From Dryococelus australis (lineage: Eukaryota; Arthropoda; Insecta; Phasmatodea; Phasmatidae): a DNA stretch of 64,000 bases. The translations under genes and the position numbers were made by a program. Below are positions 1 through 11,261 of the stretch, piece by piece. The stretch is from assembly GCA_029891345.1 (NCBI GenBank), contig CM056994.1:222247991-222311990 (forward strand), given 5' to 3'. Each line of letters starts with the position of its first letter. Positions within the stretch are counted from its first letter, which is position 1. The notes below the pieces were generated by a model, which searched no databases, was not told where the DNA came from, and was given only the letters and a program-made list of their open reading frames with translations.

Positions 1-1045
1 GTTCCTGCTCAGTTTTAGGATTCATAATAAAGGCAATCATATGTGGAGATAAAGGGACCATATTTTATAGAACTAGAGCAATCATTTATTCATTGTTAAG
101 CAATACTGCGAAGGCAACAGAATGCTCTGCCAGATCCTGGATGAATTGGCTAATTTTTTCCTTCCATTTCTGAAAGTTATGAACATATTTTTTCACCATG
201 TCCTGTTTCAAACTTTTAGGACACAGTGTACTCCACAATGTAGATTTAACCTGATACCATGCTTGCCCCTGCTCCAAACCTCCAGAACTCTATCTGGGGC
301 CACACCCAAATAATGGGGAATAAGCCCCCGAAGGTGTTCCATGTATGTTTTGACCATCGAAATCCATTTTACACAATCGATAGAATTTATAACTCGAGAA
401 GGGAGAACTGTTGAAAATCACTTAATAGGATGCCATGAATGCCCCACGGGGCACCAAACTAATGTCTCTCTCTCTGGGCATGCTCTGTCATCTATTACAT
501 TGGGACCAACATTTTCAACAACCAAAAGTTTTGCTGCAAACCTTTTGCGCAAACTATCAATATTTTCTCTTTCCTCCGAGTGCACTCGAGCAGCCTGGAA
601 ACTACCTATCAACTCTCATTTGTTCGTTTATGAAGCCAAGAAATAGACATCAAACAATCTTACAACACAGTACACTATTAGCAACTAAGCACCTAAGAGC
701 AGAGTGGCACAGTTTTCTGTACTACTTAATGTCTTTGCATAATATCAAAGGTTGCCATATGGGTGGGAGAGTAACACATTTTTACCTTCAGAACCAATAG
801 TAACATAGGGTACCAGTTGAGAAACAATAATGTACGTTCAATTGATTATCAGATTTGCTAGCCCACAAATAATGCTGGTATACATGTTAGCAAAAAGATG
901 TACTGTCTTAAATATATTTCCATACAGAAAGTATGTCTACTAATCTTAATATCTAAATGACCAGTAGTCTCTGAGGCTATGTTATGTTGAAGACATAATC
1001 TGAACCTACTTCCTGTGAATCGCAAAAATGCATACTATATAATAA
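1..1045. other. AT-rich stretch, no recognised gene
   Basis: Short open frames occur on both strands at 86-800, but none shows a family I recognise and they overlap one another. The minus strand around 300-610 reads as broken peptide-like sequence, which could be an old degraded insertion. I cannot assign it. Confidence 0.4.
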
Positions 1046-1049
1046 GTGC

Positions 1050-1712
1050 ACAAGTATCGTCTATTTTGTACCACTTGATACAAAGTCAGGATCTCCAATT
1101 CTGCACTACTATTTTCTTTTTTATGTGAACTCATACCTCCCTATATACACTACTCAACACTGAATATATTGATATCAAAAGGTCAATTTGGATAAATATT
1201 GGGTAAAGAATCCATAAACCATTAACAAACACACAATATAAAATTATATAAAATAGTTTCAAATATGTACGAGCCTTTTTCTTACACAACTGAGTACTAT
1301 TAAGAAAGGTTTAACCCTCAGCATACTAAATATACAGTACTCAGATTTTAGTTACCAAGAATCGTTTTTGAACTACTTGTTTACTGAGCCAGAATCTTCC
1401 ATTTTACACTACTCCTTTCTTTTATATGTGAGCACAAACCTCCTGAGTTAAACTACTTAACACTGCTTTTATAGATATCAAAATGTCAATCTGTGTACAT
1501 ATATATTTGGTATAGATTTAATAAACCATAGCAAAACACACTGGCTAAAATGTTATTAAAATAGTTTCAAATGTGTGCAACCCTCTTTCTTCCACATCTG
1601 AGTACTATTAAATAAGGCTAACCCTCTACGTGCAAACAATACAGTACTCAACTTTGAGTGAACAAGAATCATCTATTTTTTCACTACTTGATTACAGAGT
1701 CAGAACATTTAA
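1050..1712. repeat. Tandem duplication, about 305-bp unit, just over two copies
   Basis: Anchor phrases recur in the same order with a period near 305 bases. 'atcgtctattttgtaccactt' near 1056 returns as 'atcgtttttgaactactt' near 1361 and 'atcatctattttttcactact' near 1667. The runs 'tagtttcaaat', 'ctgagtactatta' and 'acagtactca' each occur once per unit. The copies differ at many positions, so the duplication is old. No coding potential is visible. Confidence 0.8.
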
Positions 1713-2640
1713 ACTTGGGGAACAGCTGTAATATCCAGCAGTGAACTGTCACCTGCTTCCAAAAATAACTTTTGTAGATGTTACCTTAAGTTTTGAAGCG
1801 AAGCGAAGACTTCACTCAAGAAAAATTACATGAATAAGACAGCCATACAGCAAACTCTGATTTCTCGATTACCAAGCGAAAAGTAGCATGTTTATTCTTT
1901 AAAATATGGCGCACAAGATTTGCCATTTCAAAGAATGTGCGCATCCAAATAAAGCTTAAATAATGAACGCTGCAAACGAGGACGTGAAACATTTGACCAT
2001 GCTAAAACCGAGTCACAATGACACCGGTTATTTCACTATTGGAAATCTATCTTCCAAGCGAAAAACTGTTCTAACCACAGTTCCCAGAAAACCTTCCTTT
2101 ATATAGCTTGGAACAACTTCAACGCATATTAATCGGTGCCTACGCATACTATCCGAGATCTGACAAATACGCAGCCCTCAAACCACGTAAGTCGCCTGGC
2201 AAAATGACAGCTACTCCACACATTTCACATGTTGGTGAAATGTGTGGGAACATTCAGAGAATCATCATCCTTATCATCAGATACTTCATCAGTACTGTCT
2301 TCATATACATTATCATCAATGCTGTCTTCACGATCGCCTGTATCTAATGTTTCATTCTCAATATAAAATTTACTTTTCTTTGTAGGAGTAGCAATCATCA
2401 TCAGTATGTAGAGCCGATAACTGTTTATTCTGAAGTTCGTCGATTTCATGCGAACATCTTGCAAGTGTACATTCTACACATGCTGGCTACCAACCCTCGT
2501 AGGTCTCTGATTCCATCATTAGAATTAACTGTCCCATCATAATCGTATGCGAAGTCGGTACCCATCGATGCAGCAGGGGATATTGACATCACTTGTGGCT
2601 CTCAAAAGACGAATCCTTGCAGTTATTCATACGGTTCTTC
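1713..2640. other. Intergenic; acidic low-complexity ORF and hairpin
   Basis: The minus strand of 2225-2464 is open for 79 codons and ends in an Asp/Glu/Ser-rich tail, but matches no family I know. A perfect hairpin lies within it at 2216-2247. Nothing else is supported. Confidence 0.35.
2216..2247. repeat. Perfect 13-bp hairpin
   Basis: The arms are 2216-2228 (ccacacatttcac) and 2235-2247 (gtgaaatgtgtgg) with a 6-base loop. It may be incidental or the remnant of a small inverted-repeat element. Confidence 0.7.
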
Positions 2641-2649
2641 AATATATCA

Positions 2650-3379
2650 CCTTGCATAAACTGCAAGTGCCCATTGTCGTAGGATAGGATTTTGAATCAG
2701 CACCTCTTTCCAGTATTTGGATCTCCTGTGTATAGTGTTACCGACAATGCCACCTACTTCGTATTGGTGGAGATGAAAACCTTAGCCTATGCTTGGGGCA
2801 TTAAGTTGGTGCAGACCACCCCTTATTATCCACAAGCCAATCTGGTGGAAAGATATAACCGGAATTTGAAGGTAGTTCTCAGAGTTTTTCAAACCGGAAC
2901 ACATAAGGAATGGGATTTCGTTTTGTACCAACTATCGTTAGCATTTAACAATGTTGTAAGTGATGCGACCCAGAAGGTTCCATCTGAAGTGTTTTTTGGC
3001 CGAAGGCTTTTTCACCCACTTATTCATGCGTGGGGCTTGCACAGCCTTTGCTGGGGTGTCAGGAGTAAGAAGTCCTTAGAGGAAGTATGGGCAGAGGCTA
3101 TGCAGAGTTTGCAGAAGTATCATAAGAAGTTGTCAGCCAGGAAGGGGTTTATAGTGGTACTGTGACTTTCATAATAGGAGGTAAAGTAATGGTTGAAACA
3201 CATCTTCTCAGTAATAACACAGCTCAATTCAGCACTAAGCTTGAGCTAAAGTATCAGGGATCCTTCAGGATACTCAGATTCTTGATCCCAGTCACTGTCG
3301 AGTTGGAAGATATAGTACTGAAGAAAGTTGTAATGAAGTGTCACGTGACACAGTTGAAGATGTGTACCACGCAGTAAAG
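2650..3379 (+). pseudogene. Ty3/gypsy integrase fragment (3' part of pol)
   Basis: This is the C-terminal part of a retrotransposon integrase, which inserts element cDNA into the host chromosome. The frame from 2692 shows the second catalytic Asp (VTDNATYF, about residue 18) and the catalytic Glu (LVERYNRNLK, about residue 53), followed by a typical gypsy core (LAFNNVVSDATQKVPSEVFFG). The frame breaks near 3165. The next frame (3162-3377) continues with the C-terminal module (KYQGSFRILRF, then VVMKCHVTQLK). The N-terminal zinc-binding HHCC domain, the first Asp and all upstream pol are missing. The gypsy element at 21-38 kb lacks an integrase, but this fragment need not derive from it. The family call is confident. 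Confidence 0.85.
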
Positions 3380-4528
3380 TTGTGGGTATAAACTATCACT
3401 AATTGTGGTCATGTGGTATGTGGGTATATTTAACTTTTTTTTTACAGTGTAATTGATCATCTTATTTTTAAGTTGGGCGTTGAAGATTTCAGCTCCCTCG
3501 GGGGTGTTGCTAACCATAATTCGTGCTATTTAGTTTTTGTCCATGCTCATGCTAATGTCCTTAAAAGCTTCCGCCTTTAATATGCCTCATAGTATTACGA
3601 GATGACCAAGTACCTTCTAAAAACACCCCCCAACCACACTGTCACCACAACTTCGCTAAAATTCACCAAGGGCATTATATAGGCAAGCATATAATATCCA
3701 TCACACACAAGCCCTCCCATCTGACTGCCACATCATTCCATTTCCAAATCACGTGCCTTCAGTCACAATCCAGGGGTGGTGCTTTTTACAAGTGATATGC
3801 GATGTTTCCGTACCACCTTCTTCGGTACTCGATGGCCTCTGTTCACCAACACACATGGCCTACCCGGACATTGCTTTTCTTGTGTTTGTGCCCTCCAATG
3901 TCCGCTTCACAATCACATCCCTGAAGTGTGATTTGGTTAACTTGAGAAGAGCATAAATGGCTCTGACAGATGTTTTACTGATATAGCAACCAATAACTAC
4001 ACCACGTTTAAAGACCCTGAGCTTCCTTGCTCCACCTAATATATCGGTATCGCATAGCAATGACCAACACCGAGCTCTCTGCCTACTTTTATAGACCCAG
4101 CAGTGGCCGTAGTTACATCTAGGTGCAAGGTAACATTTACAGAGGGATGTTCGAATATTTTAAATTAAATGGTGTGTTTTCACAATACAAGAACAATGAG
4201 GTAGGAACAGACAGACACCGAGGGTGACTGGTAGTTTTTTTTTGTAAAACATCACAACAACGAAACCTTACACATTGTCACCTTCAATGATTTAATAAAT
4301 AATGATTTTAAATGCATAACTAATTAAATAGTTACACAAAAATAAAAGGTAAGCTAAATATTGCAATTATACTAATTAGATGTGGTACTAATAGTGCAAC
4401 ACATATGATGAGGGAAATGCTATCAGAACCTACTGAAGCAATTAGTATAATGATTATCTTCGTTTAGGCACAATAGCATCTGGCAGTGGAGCTCGGAGCT
4501 GTTCGTGCTCAGTCATTCCGGTCGAATC
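3380..4528. other. Unassigned stretch downstream of the integrase fragment
   Basis: The first few hundred bases could be the LTR of the truncated gypsy copy, but no second copy is available to prove it. Short open frames at 3753-4060 occur on both strands and are not recognisable. Confidence 0.3.
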
Positions 4529-4831
4529 TCATTCACCAGTCGAGGCTGCGCTAGGGCCAGTTTTTGCTGTAACCTGCCAAACGGAAGGATTATCTGCTCG
4601 TTCAACATCGGTGGATGTTACATCACATTTGCATTGTTCAAAACGTCTATTTAAACTGACAGAGAGTGCAAACAGTTTGAAGCACTTTTCACACCGATAT
4701 CCCATGCAGACGGTACTCCTTGCACATGCTTTCTTTTCATGCCTTCGTGCTTCATTAGCGACCGCAAAAGTCTTGTTGCAGTAGCTGCATAGAAGTCTTA
4801 CTGAAAGCAACGAACTGCCGATGCCATTCAC
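4529..4831 (-). CDS. C2H2-like two-finger ORF, probably element-derived
   Basis: The 100-codon frame has two Cys2His2-like motifs. The first is LLCSYCNKTFAVANEARRHE (about residues 13-32), followed by a Cys. The second is YRCEKCFKLFALSVSLNRRF (about residues 45-64), where the first expected His is Arg. Such fingers bind nucleic acid. The second is degenerate, so the ORF is probably decaying. A similar two-finger arrangement appears near 53.86-54.07 kb beside a Polinton relic, which hints at an element origin. No intron or host gene context is visible. Confidence 0.45.
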   Translation of the reverse strand: MNGIGSSLLSVRLLCSYCNKTFAVANEARRHEKKACARSTVCMGYRCEKCFKLFALSVSLNRRFEQCKCDVTSTDVERADNPSVWQVTAKTGPSAASTGE

Positions 4832-5139
4832 AGCTGAAGTTTTTGCTTCGATGATTTTCCAGTGCTTGTCACGTTAGTTACCATCTCAGTACGGCTTTGA
4901 TGAAATGTTGACATATAACGCTTAGCAAGAAGTAAAGGTAGATCGGTGCAGGTTTTAAGATGCCTTTTCGCCGACCAAACTGAGATCCGAATTGTTTAAT
5001 GCAAAAGTAACACACCACACATTTTTAATACAGTTGACCTCATGTCTTCGAGCATTGTAACTTTCAGTAAATATCTTCTCGCATTAACAGTAACAAAGCC
5101 TTGACGAAGTCATCGATTGCAGCACTGCTGTAGAAGACC

Positions 5140-5475
5140 CATCCGAACAAGTCGATGGCGCTGTCAACATTATGCCTGAAAACGTCGATGGCTACTGCTG
5201 TAGGTGCTCCATCCGAAGAAGTCGATGGCGACACTGCTGTGGGTGACCAATCCGAAGAAGAAGAAGAAGGTGCTGTAGGCGTCATGCCTGAAGAGGTCGA
5301 TGGAAACACTGATGTAGGTGACCCATCCGAAGAAGTCGATGGTGCTTTTAGCATTATGCTTAAAGAAGTAGATAGTGGCACTGCTATGAGTGACCCATCC
5401 GAAGAAGTCGCTAGCACTCTCAGCATCATGCTTGAAGAAGTCGATGGCAGTGCTGCTGTAGGTACTGTTGCTGGA
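5140..5475. repeat. Coding-like minisatellite, 69-72 bp unit
   Basis: Diverged units built on 'gacccatccgaagaagtcgatgg' and 'atgcttgaagaagtcgatgg' repeat with a period of about 23-24 codons. On the plus strand the frame 5155-5574 reads acidic repeats such as DPSEEVDGAFSIM and MLEEVDGSAAVG. Both strands are open, which is expected when the unit length is a multiple of three and lacks stops, so openness alone is not proof of a gene. No flanking domain is recognised. Confidence 0.7.
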
Positions 5476-5774
5476 TCTGCAATGTTTTTCACCAAAATAT
5501 TTTATAATTTGCTTCGCAAGCTGAGACGACGTATCTTTCACGTCAGCTGCTGTCAAACTAAGACTCGCAGCTGACCCCCAACTGCTCATAACCATATGCA
5601 AACCATGTGACGTCATGTTGACATTAAACCTATCATATTACACCAATAAGACTTTGTGCAGACATTGACCACCCAATCACCGAGTTGGCACATGATTGCA
5701 GCTGGCCAAAAGCATTTAGGCATTGAGATATCACATGCAGGAGTTAGTCTGCCAGGGTCAGTTTTTGAATCAAC

Positions 5775-6135
5775 CCTTCGCAATCCTCCTCCTCCTCGGT
5801 AATACTGCTCAGCAATCCTCTTCCTCAGCAATCCTCTTCCTCAGCAATCCTACTCCTCAGCAATATTTAACTTAATCCTTCGCAATATTTTTTCAATCCT
5901 CCTCCTCCTCCTCAGTAATCCTGCTCAGTAATACTCCTCAGCAATCCTACTCTTCAGCAATCTTTAGTTAAATCTTACGAAATCATTTTGTAATCCTCCT
6001 AAGCAGTCCTCCTCAAAAATCTTTCCTTCAATATATTAACAATCCTCCTCCTCTATAATCGTCCCTTCAATATTATCACAATCCTCCTCCTCAGCAATCC
6101 TCCTGCTCTACAATCCAAAGCAATCCTCTGCAATA
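5775..6135. repeat. Degenerate tcc/tca minisatellite (caatcctcctcctcag)
   Basis: Imperfect copies of 'agcaatcctcctcctc' recur across the interval, in two blocks separated by a less regular stretch. It is low-complexity pyrimidine-rich DNA and no gene is supported. Confidence 0.75.
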
Positions 6136-7298
6136 TTCACCAATATGCACCAATCAGCATCACTATCAGTTTATTTACCACATTACCACAGTGTACTTAA
6201 GAATACAGAAGCGAAACAGCCTTTAGTGACGACACTGGCTAGCAAAATGTTGGAACGCCATTCACCAATCAGTGCTTGGTAACATACTTGCCAACCAGCA
6301 GCCCAGCTAATAGGCATGTATAATCCATTCACGGTTTGTTCACATATTTTGGATTAAACCTCTAATAAAACAATGTTAGACGTGTTTAGTTAGTTTCTAA
6401 ATATGCCCTGTATCACAAGTGTTTTATACTTCTGTCAACATAAATGTATCACATTCTATGATAATCGAGTGCATAGTTCCTAAGAGAGAACGATTTCTTG
6501 GCTACAGTGCCCTTCGAATTGACAAATTATTGAAATGTCATAGGCTACTAATTGATTTTAGTGCACACAGTAGGTAATTCAGCATACTGATTTCGAGTTA
6601 CATATTTTTAATAGTTCCAGTGTTGTGGCATATGACACTGCAAAACCAACATCACCATTTTGAAAATAAAGTATTAGTTTATAAGTACTTTATGTGGCTG
6701 ACTGTAGAACTGTTTCCATACAAAATGTGGCAAGTAATTGAGATGTTACTGAGATACGACATTTATGTTCGAATTTCAGTTAACATCTTTCTAAATAGCA
6801 CACTACTTATTCTAGTATTGCACACGATACAATGACTGTCACAGCCAAGTATGCAAACGGCCTAATTTGTGCTTTTTAGAATCTTGTAACTTAGAAGAAG
6901 TAACTTGTAACGAGCTACATTAATGCATTGTGGCTGAATTTGTGCAGTTTTGTGGACAGGCATGCAATTTTAGAAACATAATATCTTCACCTACAAACTT
7001 AGAAGCAGCTTGTAAGATAAAAAGACGTATTTCCTACCTCTGAGCATGTGAGATGTGGAGATGCAGCATGAGATAGCCGAAACTGTCGACTGTGTGTATC
7101 TACAACCTTGAAAGGTATTGCTGTCGCTGACTTTGAGCGAGTATCGGACCCATAGAGTAACCCATATAATGTCCATGCACCGTCTCTGAAACCCTGGCAG
7201 GAATGCGACCTTAGAACGATAAGCCGGCCATGCTATACGACTGTACTTTCATACACAGAAAACCTTCACTCACCTCAAAGCAGTGGGGTCGCTAATGG
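6136..7298. other. Unassigned stretch with one MITE end
   Basis: Apart from the MITE-related segment near 6320, the stretch is AT-rich and holds only short, unrecognised frames, for example 6620-6835. Confidence 0.35.
6318..6445 (+). mobile_element. Partial MITE of the CATTCACGG family
   Basis: The sequence 'taatccattcacggttt' opens a block of about 120 bases that matches the start of the complete element at 10832. Shared internal phrases include 'aaacct', 'gtgtttagttag' and 'acaagtgttttatac'. A matching right end was not found, so this copy is truncated or interrupted. Confidence 0.6.
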
Positions 7299-8853
7299 TT
7301 AACCCGGATTTTCTTGTTCACTGCTTGAACTGCATGTGCCTGATGCACTGGAGGAATCACTACTATCGTCAAAACGTACAGCGATACTGTCATTTACATC
7401 TGACACAACACCGTCCTTTTCCCAGTATTCAGTCTCAAGTTTCTGTACGTGACCACAGTACCCTTCCCAGTCAGTCTTGGTTGCACTGTCTATAACTTTA
7501 ATAGTAATCTCATGAGCTTCTGAAGAGATAAATCTCTGGTTACATTTCCTTCGTGCACTACCCGCTTCACCTTCGCCCAAGCGAGCTGAATAGTGTTCAG
7601 GTCACACATGTATGGGGGAAGCTGGACCCCGGTATATCCCAAAGATGTCAGATGCGTGTCGAATTCGTACACTTTCTCTTTAGGTTTCGCGTGTTCCACC
7701 AATTTGTAAAGCTCCTCTTTCCGCATCGACGTGTAACAAGTTATGCCTTTGTTCGTAGGCTGTTCACGTTAAAGTGAGCAGTTTTGTGGTCCTGGTTTCT
7801 TTTTCCTTTCAGCCATTTTTTATTACCTGACAATCTTTTTAAATAAATAATACCATGTAAGTAATAAACACAGTGTAAATATTACACCACACTCGGAAGT
7901 TAACATATAAGGCTATAATAAAAAGTATTTATTGACTGTTATTTTAACTAGAGGACTTTCCAAAGTGCTCACTTTGCCGTGAATAGCCTATAACCATGTT
8001 AACATATCGGCTTTCACAGAGCACTTTGTAGGTGGCTTGTCAATCTGTGCGCAATGATGCTGTGCATTATCTAACACTACTACAGATGACTGCAGGAGGT
8101 TAGAAGCAAGCTTCTCGGTAACCCACTTTATTGAATTAACACTGTTCGTTTGGTCATGATAGTCGCCACTGGCAGTGCCGGCTGTATAGACGAGGAGAGC
8201 ATTTCCGATAAATCCGTTAATACCTCCAGCATGTACTTCAATTAATCGGTTACCCGAATACACATTAGCTTGTATGCCGAATACTTCTTCATGTTGCCAA
8301 CATATTCCAAACGTTAAATTACCATCTATCCATTTCTCGTATATGTAGATCATTTGTTTTCCACCTTGTCTGTGGTCTTTCATTGCAACTAGATAGTCAT
8401 GGCGCCAAGGTACGATGTGAGGTTTCTCAATTAGTATCTTTCTGTGGCTTTGCGATTTTTCCACCGAAAACCTAATTGGTTTACCACCTTGCGCAACGAA
8501 GTATGCGACCATGAAAAGTCTATTTTCTCCTTTACCACGGGCAGTAATTTTGGAATGGTAGGGACACGTTTTTCCTGAATATAAAAATCCTGAATCGTCT
8601 GCCGAATTACACATAGATCAAAGTCATCAGTATTCACGACAGTATGTTCCTGCCTAGTTTTCTGTCATTTACCCAGCATGTGCAAGCTACCGCCCTCCCC
8701 ACTGTTGTCTAGTTCTTTCTGTTCCTTCCGTATCTTTTTAATTAACGTCTGTGGCACTCCAGTGTTGTCTGCAGCTCTTGCTGTCACCTGGTTTACTGTG
8801 AATGCATAACAATTTTGTTTTGTCTCTTCATCACTCGGTTTCAGAGGTGGCAC
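7299..8853 (-). pseudogene. Tc1/mariner-type (DDE_3) transposase, broken
   Basis: This is a cut-and-paste transposase. Reading from 8853 downward, an N-terminal helix-turn-helix-like region (8665-8853 and 8431-8637) is followed by the catalytic core (7988-8614). The core shows GICWQHEEVFGIQANVYSG, HAGGINGFIGNALLV and SSVVVLDNAQHHC, where the D of VVVLDNA is the second catalytic Asp. After the inserted MITE the frame resumes (7490-7726) with QLPPYMCDLNTIQLAWAKVK, where the catalytic acid normally lies; NTIQ replaces the usual NPIE, so it appears lost. A C-terminal WEGYCGHVQKLETEYWEKDG block and a Ser/Asp-rich tail follow (7299-7580). Frameshifts, the lost acid and the insertion make it inactive. 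The terminal repeats of its own element were not found. Confidence 0.85.
7758..7988. mobile_element. 231-bp MITE inside the transposase pseudogene, TA-flanked
   Basis: The 23-bp terminal inverted repeats are 7758-7780 and 7966-7988; they differ at 3 positions. A TA lies immediately outside each end (7756-7757 and 7989-7990), the target duplication expected for Tc1/mariner-type elements. The interior is AT-rich and non-coding. Removing it brings the two halves of the transposase reading together, apart from a nearby frameshift. Confidence 0.88.
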
Positions 8854-8859
8854 ACAAAC

Positions 8860-9164
8860 AGTAGACTTAGTATTCTCACCAGGCCATTTTGTTGGTATGA
8901 CGTCATAGACATCTGTGTATGTGTGAAATAAATTTGGATTTCAAATGCAAATAACTATTGTTTTAAGTATGAAACAACTGTTTCCCTAGGTCAGGAGAGT
9001 TGAAGAGTTACATTAATTTTACATCTACAAGAAATTATTTCAATAAAAATGTATGTTTTCTTCCTACGGCGATTTAAACATTAGGTTTCTGGTGCGAAAT
9101 TTGAATGCAATGTATTTGTGAAGATATGTCAAATTATAATTCCATGAAAAAAAATGAATCCAAA
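8860..9164. other. AT-rich spacer
   Basis: It lies between the transposase remnant and the satellite. I see no gene or clear repeat. Confidence 0.4.
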
Positions 9165-9935
9165 TCCCTTTTTATGCGATATGTCTACTTATAAGCATAG
9201 TTGGCCATGATTTCCAAACTGTTTAAGATGTAGTTGTCAAATTCATAACATAGGTATCATCCACAACGATGAGAAGAGTAGAAGGGCCAAGTAGACCCCA
9301 TTTCTACGTATAAGCATAGATGGCTGTAATTTCCGAACTGTGTAAAATATAGTTGTCAAATTCATAACATATGCATCACCCATGATGACGAGAAGGGTAG
9401 AAGGGCCAAGTTGACCCTATGTCTTGTTATAAGCATAGATGGCAGTAATTTCTGAACCATATAAGATATAGTTGTGAAATTCATAACATAGGCATCATCC
9501 ATGATGACAAAAAGGGTAGATTGGTCAAGTAGACCATAAGTCTACTTATAAGCATAGTTGACCATAATTGACAAACCATTTAAGATATAATTGCCAAATT
9601 CATAACAACTATGAGAAGGGTAGAAGGGCCAAGTAGACCCTATGTCTACTTAAAAGCATAAATGGTTGTAATTTCCCAACCATACAAGATTTAGTTGTCA
9701 AATTCATAGCATAGTCATCACCCGTGTTGACAAGAAGGGTAGAAGGGCCAAGTAAACCCTGTGTCTACTTATAAGCATAGTTGGCAATAATTTCTCAACC
9801 TTTTTAGTTACAGCTACCAAATTCATAACATTGGCATCACCCCCGACAGTAAAAAGGGTCGCATGGCCAAGTATGTCCTTATCACACATATAAGCACACT
9901 GAGCTGCAATTTCCGCACTGTTTGTGATACAACTA
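9165..9935. repeat. Satellite array, about 119-bp unit, six to seven copies
   Basis: The phrase 'tctacttataagcatag' or a close variant recurs near 9183, 9302, 9420, 9540, 9646, 9764 and 9885. Each is followed by 'tttc.aac..t.taaga', 'caaattcataaca' and 'gaagggtagaagggccaagta'. One unit is shortened, near 9540-9645. Copies are diverged and no coding frame runs through them. Confidence 0.9.
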
Positions 9936-9956
9936 AAAAAGTGAGGGAGACATGAG

Positions 9957-10021
9957 GGGGGATCCTTCCAGCTACCCTTGGGTTACCAGTCCAACACCTT
10001 AACCACATGTCCATCGTTGCT
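9957..10021 (-). repeat. tRNA-derived SINE-like head
   Basis: On the minus strand the run 'ggttaaggtgttggactggt' followed by 'aacccaagggtagctgg' resembles a tRNA-derived SINE start, with an A-box-like segment and a degraded B-box region (gaaggatccc). The B box lacks the GGTTC core and no acceptor stem pairs, so a functional tRNA gene is unlikely. Confidence 0.5.
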
Positions 10022-10829
10022 TAGTAAGTATGATGAGATGAAATAGTGTATATGCATGCAACAGTCTATTCACACAACATACATTGTAAGATTAGGAGAG
10101 GAAGAATTACTAGCATGGGCCTACACACACTCGCCAGACATGTCTTCGTGAGGTAGCGATTTTGTTTCCTTCTGGACCCACCTAAGCCAATGTCATCCCC
10201 GACAGACATTGCGCGATTAGGAAAAAGAATTATGTAAATACTGTTATTGGCCTATGCACTCACCAGACATGTCATCGCGAACCATCGATGTTATCCCTTA
10301 TAGAGTCGCCTAAGCTAATTATGTCCTCATCAGTGTGTGGTGAGGAGAAACAAGCATGGACTCCCACCAGACATTGCGAACCAGCGATGTTTTTCCTTCT
10401 GGATTTACCTACTGTATGCTAATGATGATGTCAACAGTGAAGATGCTCACACCATCACCTAGCTGTGGAAGGGGCTAGCATACCCGCAGGCTTTCCTTCC
10501 ACCTTATGTCCTGGCGAAGTCTCATGCACTGACATTCCACCTTAGTTTTCACCAGGCGAGATGCCGAGTCTCATTCCCCCTTAGTTGTCCCATTCCAACG
10601 GGGATTACTCCTTCCGAGATCTGTTCATCTAAAACCCTAGCATCTCGGTGGGTATGAGTCCATGAACATCCTACTCTGTCATTCTGGCACCGAGATGTTC
10701 TCTGTGTGCTCCCAGCCTCATATTCTGTCCCAGAGAAAGTGCAAGTCACATGCTCTGTCATTCCACCAGCAAGGTATCAATGTTTTTTATGGAGATGAAT
10801 AAATTTCATGATATCCTCACAAATACTGC
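10022..10829. repeat. Diverged tandem units around 'cagacattgcgaaccagcgatg'
   Basis: Related segments near 10128, 10258 and 10366 share 'ccagacat', 'cgaaccagcgatgtt' or a variant, 'ccttctgga' and 'cctaagctaat'. The spacing is roughly 110-130 bases. The remainder to 10829 is non-coding with no further repeat that I can define. Confidence 0.5.
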
Positions 10830-10831
10830 TA

Positions 10832-11259
10832 TAGTCCATTCACGGTTTCTTCAGCCTTTTTGAATCAAACCTTAGAAAAATCTCCCCATGTATGATGTAT
10901 TTAGTTATTTCCTAAATACACCCCGTAACACAAGCGTTTTATACCTGTGTTAATAAAATTTACTTTTTCTTCCTGTTTAATTTAAATCTTATTCTTATTG
11001 TATCTATAAATTATAATGCTTCATTTATAAATAATTTAAATAAAAAACAGGGAGCTAATAGGTATGTTGGTAGCGCCTAGTGAGAAATAGTCTTTATACA
11101 AAATACTTTTTACACTTAGTGCGCACGAATGTGGTGCGTTGTCCCTCTGGTGTAATTCTCCAGACTTGTTAAGCTTAGTTTGCACTAGGCGGAGGAATAT
11201 CCTGAAAATATAACTTTAGCAGGGCTTCAAGAAACGCTGAAGTAACCGTGAATGGCTTG
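10832..11259. mobile_element. Complete 428-bp MITE, TA-flanked
   Basis: The left end 'tagtccattcacggtttctt' and the reverse complement of the right end 'caagccattcacggttactt' match at 20 of 24 positions and both continue into 'cagc'. TA lies outside each end (10830-10831 and 11260-11261). The interior is AT-rich and non-coding. Related left-end segments occur near 6318 and 13300. Confidence 0.8.
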
Positions 11260-11261
11260 TA

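Noticed and set aside
9165-9935. Regularly spaced repeats considered as a CRISPR array
   Set aside because: The whole 119-bp unit is conserved, with no alternation of identical repeats and unique spacers. The DNA is eukaryotic, so this is a satellite.
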